NCBI GenBank assembly: GCA_965238305.1
Contig: CBDEHK010000001.1
Location: 4,030,001-4,094,000 of the forward strand
Origin: CBDCGJ01 sp965238305
GTDB taxonomy: Bacteria; Pseudomonadota; Alphaproteobacteria; GCA-2731375
DNA: 64,000 nt
Reading direction: 5' to 3'
Under the pieces are notes generated by a model, which was not told the DNA's origin, made no database searches, and worked only from the letters and a program-made list of their open reading frames with translations. Positions 62,491 through 64,000 of the stretch are shown here, in pieces. A program made the position numbers and the translations under genes. Every line of letters begins with the position of its first letter. The first letter of the stretch is position 1.

Positions 62491-62509
62491 AAGCTATAGA
62501 GGTCGATGA

Positions 62510-62989
62510 ATGGCGATCGAGGAAAATTCGAAAATGCCCCATAACTTTCGTTTGGTCTTGATCGAGGTCGACCCAACCCTTCAGCGCAATCTGTCCCAAT
62601 TTGCTGATGTGAAATCGGCGCGCGCAAACGACCTAACCACCAATTTCCTGACCGAATTTGACCCTGACGCCATAATTGTCGAACTGACGCGGGCACAAAA
62701 TCAACTAAATGACGTTCTGACATCTGTGCGCCATCCGGTCAAGACACCGAAACCCGGAATAATCGTCCTTGGATTGATGCCGAAATCTGAACCCGCCGAA
62801 TTGCGCCGTATGATCAAGCTGGGCCTTGATCACGTATTAATTCGGCCGGTTTCGGCAAACAATCTGATCCGATCGGTCCGCGATTTTAAGGAAAATCCGG
62901 TCCCGCAAGTAAAAACATTCAACTATATCGGCCCAGATCGCAGACGATTGCCTTCTGACCAATTTGGTGGCTCGGAACGCCGGCGTTAA
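62510..62989 (+). CDS. Receiver-like protein lacking the phosphoacceptor aspartate, with C-terminal GPDRRR motif
   Basis: A 159-residue protein with a receiver-like fold: FRLVLIEVDPTLQRNLSQF at the start, FDPDAIIVELTRAQNQL where the phosphoacceptor Asp would be (here Glu), IIVLGLMPKSEPAELRRMIKLGLDHVLIRPVS with the usual Lys replaced by Arg, and a C-terminal YIGPDRRRLPSDQ segment. The GPDRR tail is known from small alphaproteobacterial receiver proteins. The changes suggest phosphorylation-independent signalling. AGAGG precedes ATG 62510. Ends flush with the convergent GST gene stop. Confidence 0.72.
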   Translation: MAIEENSKMPHNFRLVLIEVDPTLQRNLSQFADVKSARANDLTTNFLTEFDPDAIIVELTRAQNQLNDVLTSVRHPVKTPKPGIIVLGLMPKSEPAELRRMIKLGLDHVLIRPVSANNLIRSVRDFKENPVPQVKTFNYIGPDRRRLPSDQFGGSERRR

Positions 62990-63997
62990 TCAATTCAGCG
63001 CCGCATGGCAGCCAGTTTCCTCCAATATCGGATCAATCCGCGTTTTTGCCGCCTGATCGAGGTCTTGGTAGGCCTCGCGCAACCAACGCAAACATTTCAC
63101 CTGATAGCCGAAGACGCCTTGGCGAAAACTTTGGCCGTGTAATTCCAATTCAAGTTCATCCTGACCAGCCGCCGCCGCCTTGGCATTGGCGTGCAGGAAC
63201 GGCAGATATGTGTCGCCGGCTATACGCAGCAACTCCATAGTACCTTCACGAACAGGCTCATTTGGGTCAATCCAATCGCCTTCATGGCCCGAAGCATCAT
63301 CGAACCAACGCACCCAATCAGCGACAATCTGGGCTTCCTGACGCATGACCGACATTGGGGTCGGGTCATCGGCCAGTGTCTTCAGCTGCCCAAACCAACC
63401 AAAATCTGCATTTGATGGGCGCCCACCGAACAGGAACTGACGACCGCCAACCACTTTAGAAAAAGCCGCCAACGCGCGATGATAGCTCGCTTCAATCACC
63501 GGTGCGTTATGCGGCGTGCAGCCGACTAGCGCCATGCGCCCGACCTGGCGGTCACGAATATTCTTCGCGGCGATCTCGAATTCTTCGCCCTGCAAAGCCG
63601 GGTTGGTGTCATGGATAATCCAGCGGCAGCAGTATTCTTGATCCACCACTTGATCCCAGCGATAATGGAACATCATCTTTGTCGCCCATTCATCGGCTAA
63701 GTCTTCCAATAGATCGGCTAGGAAAGCCATGCCTGGGTCAGACGGAATGACCGAACGTTCGTCCGGATGCCGTTCCTCCAACAGGCGGATCAGGAAGGTC
63801 GAATCCATATGATAACTACTGTCTTCCGGCAGCCGCAATATCGGAATCAATTGCGGCCTGAGATGGGCCAATTGTTCGCGGAATTCCGGTGTGCGCATAT
63901 GCCAGGTGAAAGCGAGTTGGCGATACCGCAGGAGCGCCCGCATCTTCATCGAATAAGGTGAGCCATTGCCGCCAATCAATTGATATTTGTCCGTCAT
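62990..63997 (-). CDS. Glutathione S-transferase family protein
   Basis: A 335-residue GST-fold protein, longer than the usual 200-230 residues. The N-terminal thioredoxin-like domain has GGNGSPYSMKMRALLRYRQL at the start and LPEDSSYHMDSTFLIRLLEERHP (the glutathione-binding E/D-S-x-x-I-like site) near 62. The C-terminal helical domain includes FLFGGRPSNADFGWFGQL near 198, and an extra 100-residue segment follows. Substrate unknown. ATG 63997 is three bases from the window edge, so the coding region is complete but its promoter is not seen. Confidence 0.83.
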   Translation of the reverse strand: MTDKYQLIGGNGSPYSMKMRALLRYRQLAFTWHMRTPEFREQLAHLRPQLIPILRLPEDSSYHMDSTFLIRLLEERHPDERSVIPSDPGMAFLADLLEDLADEWATKMMFHYRWDQVVDQEYCCRWIIHDTNPALQGEEFEIAAKNIRDRQVGRMALVGCTPHNAPVIEASYHRALAAFSKVVGGRQFLFGGRPSNADFGWFGQLKTLADDPTPMSVMRQEAQIVADWVRWFDDASGHEGDWIDPNEPVREGTMELLRIAGDTYLPFLHANAKAAAAGQDELELELHGQSFRQGVFGYQVKCLRWLREAYQDLDQAAKTRIDPILEETGCHAALN

Positions 63998-64000
63998 ACT

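Noticed and set aside
1..64000. CRISPR array, prophage, IS element, tRNA or rRNA genes
   Set aside because: No spaced direct repeats, integrase, transposase, phage structural genes or cloverleaf/rRNA sequence were seen on reading both strands.

Overview
The window looks like a chromosomal segment of a moderate-GC alphaproteobacterium, most likely of the Rhodospirillales/Sneathiellales/Kiloniellales kind. This rests on gene order and gene content rather than on any RNA marker. Supporting blocks are a petABC bc1 operon, a bactofilin gene overlapping a membrane-anchored M23 peptidase gene, an mrcA-prfB pair, a divergent block (CCA-adding enzyme, CoA-type NUDIX, DUF1285 against MoxR, DUF58, DUF4159), and many SDR, enoyl-CoA hydratase, acyl-CoA dehydrogenase and ring-hydroxylase genes as in marine heterotrophs. 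No tRNA, rRNA, CRISPR array, prophage or insertion sequence was seen.

Layout. 1-2054: end of a glycan or lipid locus (FAD oxidoreductase tail, polytopic GT-C-like membrane protein). 2071-14457: mixed catabolic genes, mostly single or in pairs: 3-hydroxyisobutyrate-type dehydrogenase, zinc alcohol dehydrogenase, SDRs, enoyl-CoA hydratases, an MhpA-like flavin hydroxylase, a TauD-type dioxygenase broken by one amber codon, an RraA/HMG-aldolase family protein, a CpdA-like phosphodiesterase, an Old Yellow Enzyme, PuuE allantoinase and a cysteine-dioxygenase-like cupin. 14612-19792: a PAS sensor kinase, an orphan solute-binding protein with no signal peptide, hemF and trmL. 20016-22626: petABC, closed by a clear terminator. 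22713-32631: amidase, then mtnP-apt (adenine salvage from methylthioadenosine), DUF302, dienelactone hydrolase, the rplY-pth-ychF translation operon with a readable sigma70 promoter, prs and an SDR.

32628-42686: the divergent CCA/NUDIX/DUF1285 and MoxR/DUF58/DUF4159/vWA-like block, ending in a methyltransferase. MoxR, DUF58 and the two large membrane proteins are almost contiguous and look like one envelope AAA+ chaperone module of unknown task. 44089-49347 (minus strand): a tight six-gene run of SDR, MaoC hydratase, Ldh-type oxidoreductase, HpcH/HpaI aldolase, 2-hydroxyacid dehydrogenase and HAD phosphatase, which reads as a catabolic operon with no obvious known substrate. It is divergent from an acyl-CoA dehydrogenase (one-base frameshift in a T run) and an acyl-CoA ligase. 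52302-56976: hydrolase, PAS protein, Bcp peroxiredoxin plus DUF455, then the M23 peptidase and bactofilin, where the peptidase seems to start at ATT. 57523-63997: prfB with a textbook programmed +1 frameshift, mrcA, an MFS transporter, a pseudo-receiver protein and a GST.

Most notable points: (i) six of eleven convergent gene pairs share exactly four bases at their stop codons, and one more pair overlaps by 20, so 3' ends are packed with no space for terminators; (ii) two otherwise intact genes each carry one disabling change (tauD-type amber, acyl-CoA dehydrogenase +1 T); (iii) start and recoding oddities (prfB frameshift, ATT start of the M23 gene, several TTG/GTG starts); (iv) a possible small ORF with a very strong ribosome site and an in-frame TAA ahead of petA; (v) the MoxR module and the six-gene minus-strand operon are the best candidates for undescribed biology. 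All functional calls come from reading motifs by eye, with no database search.
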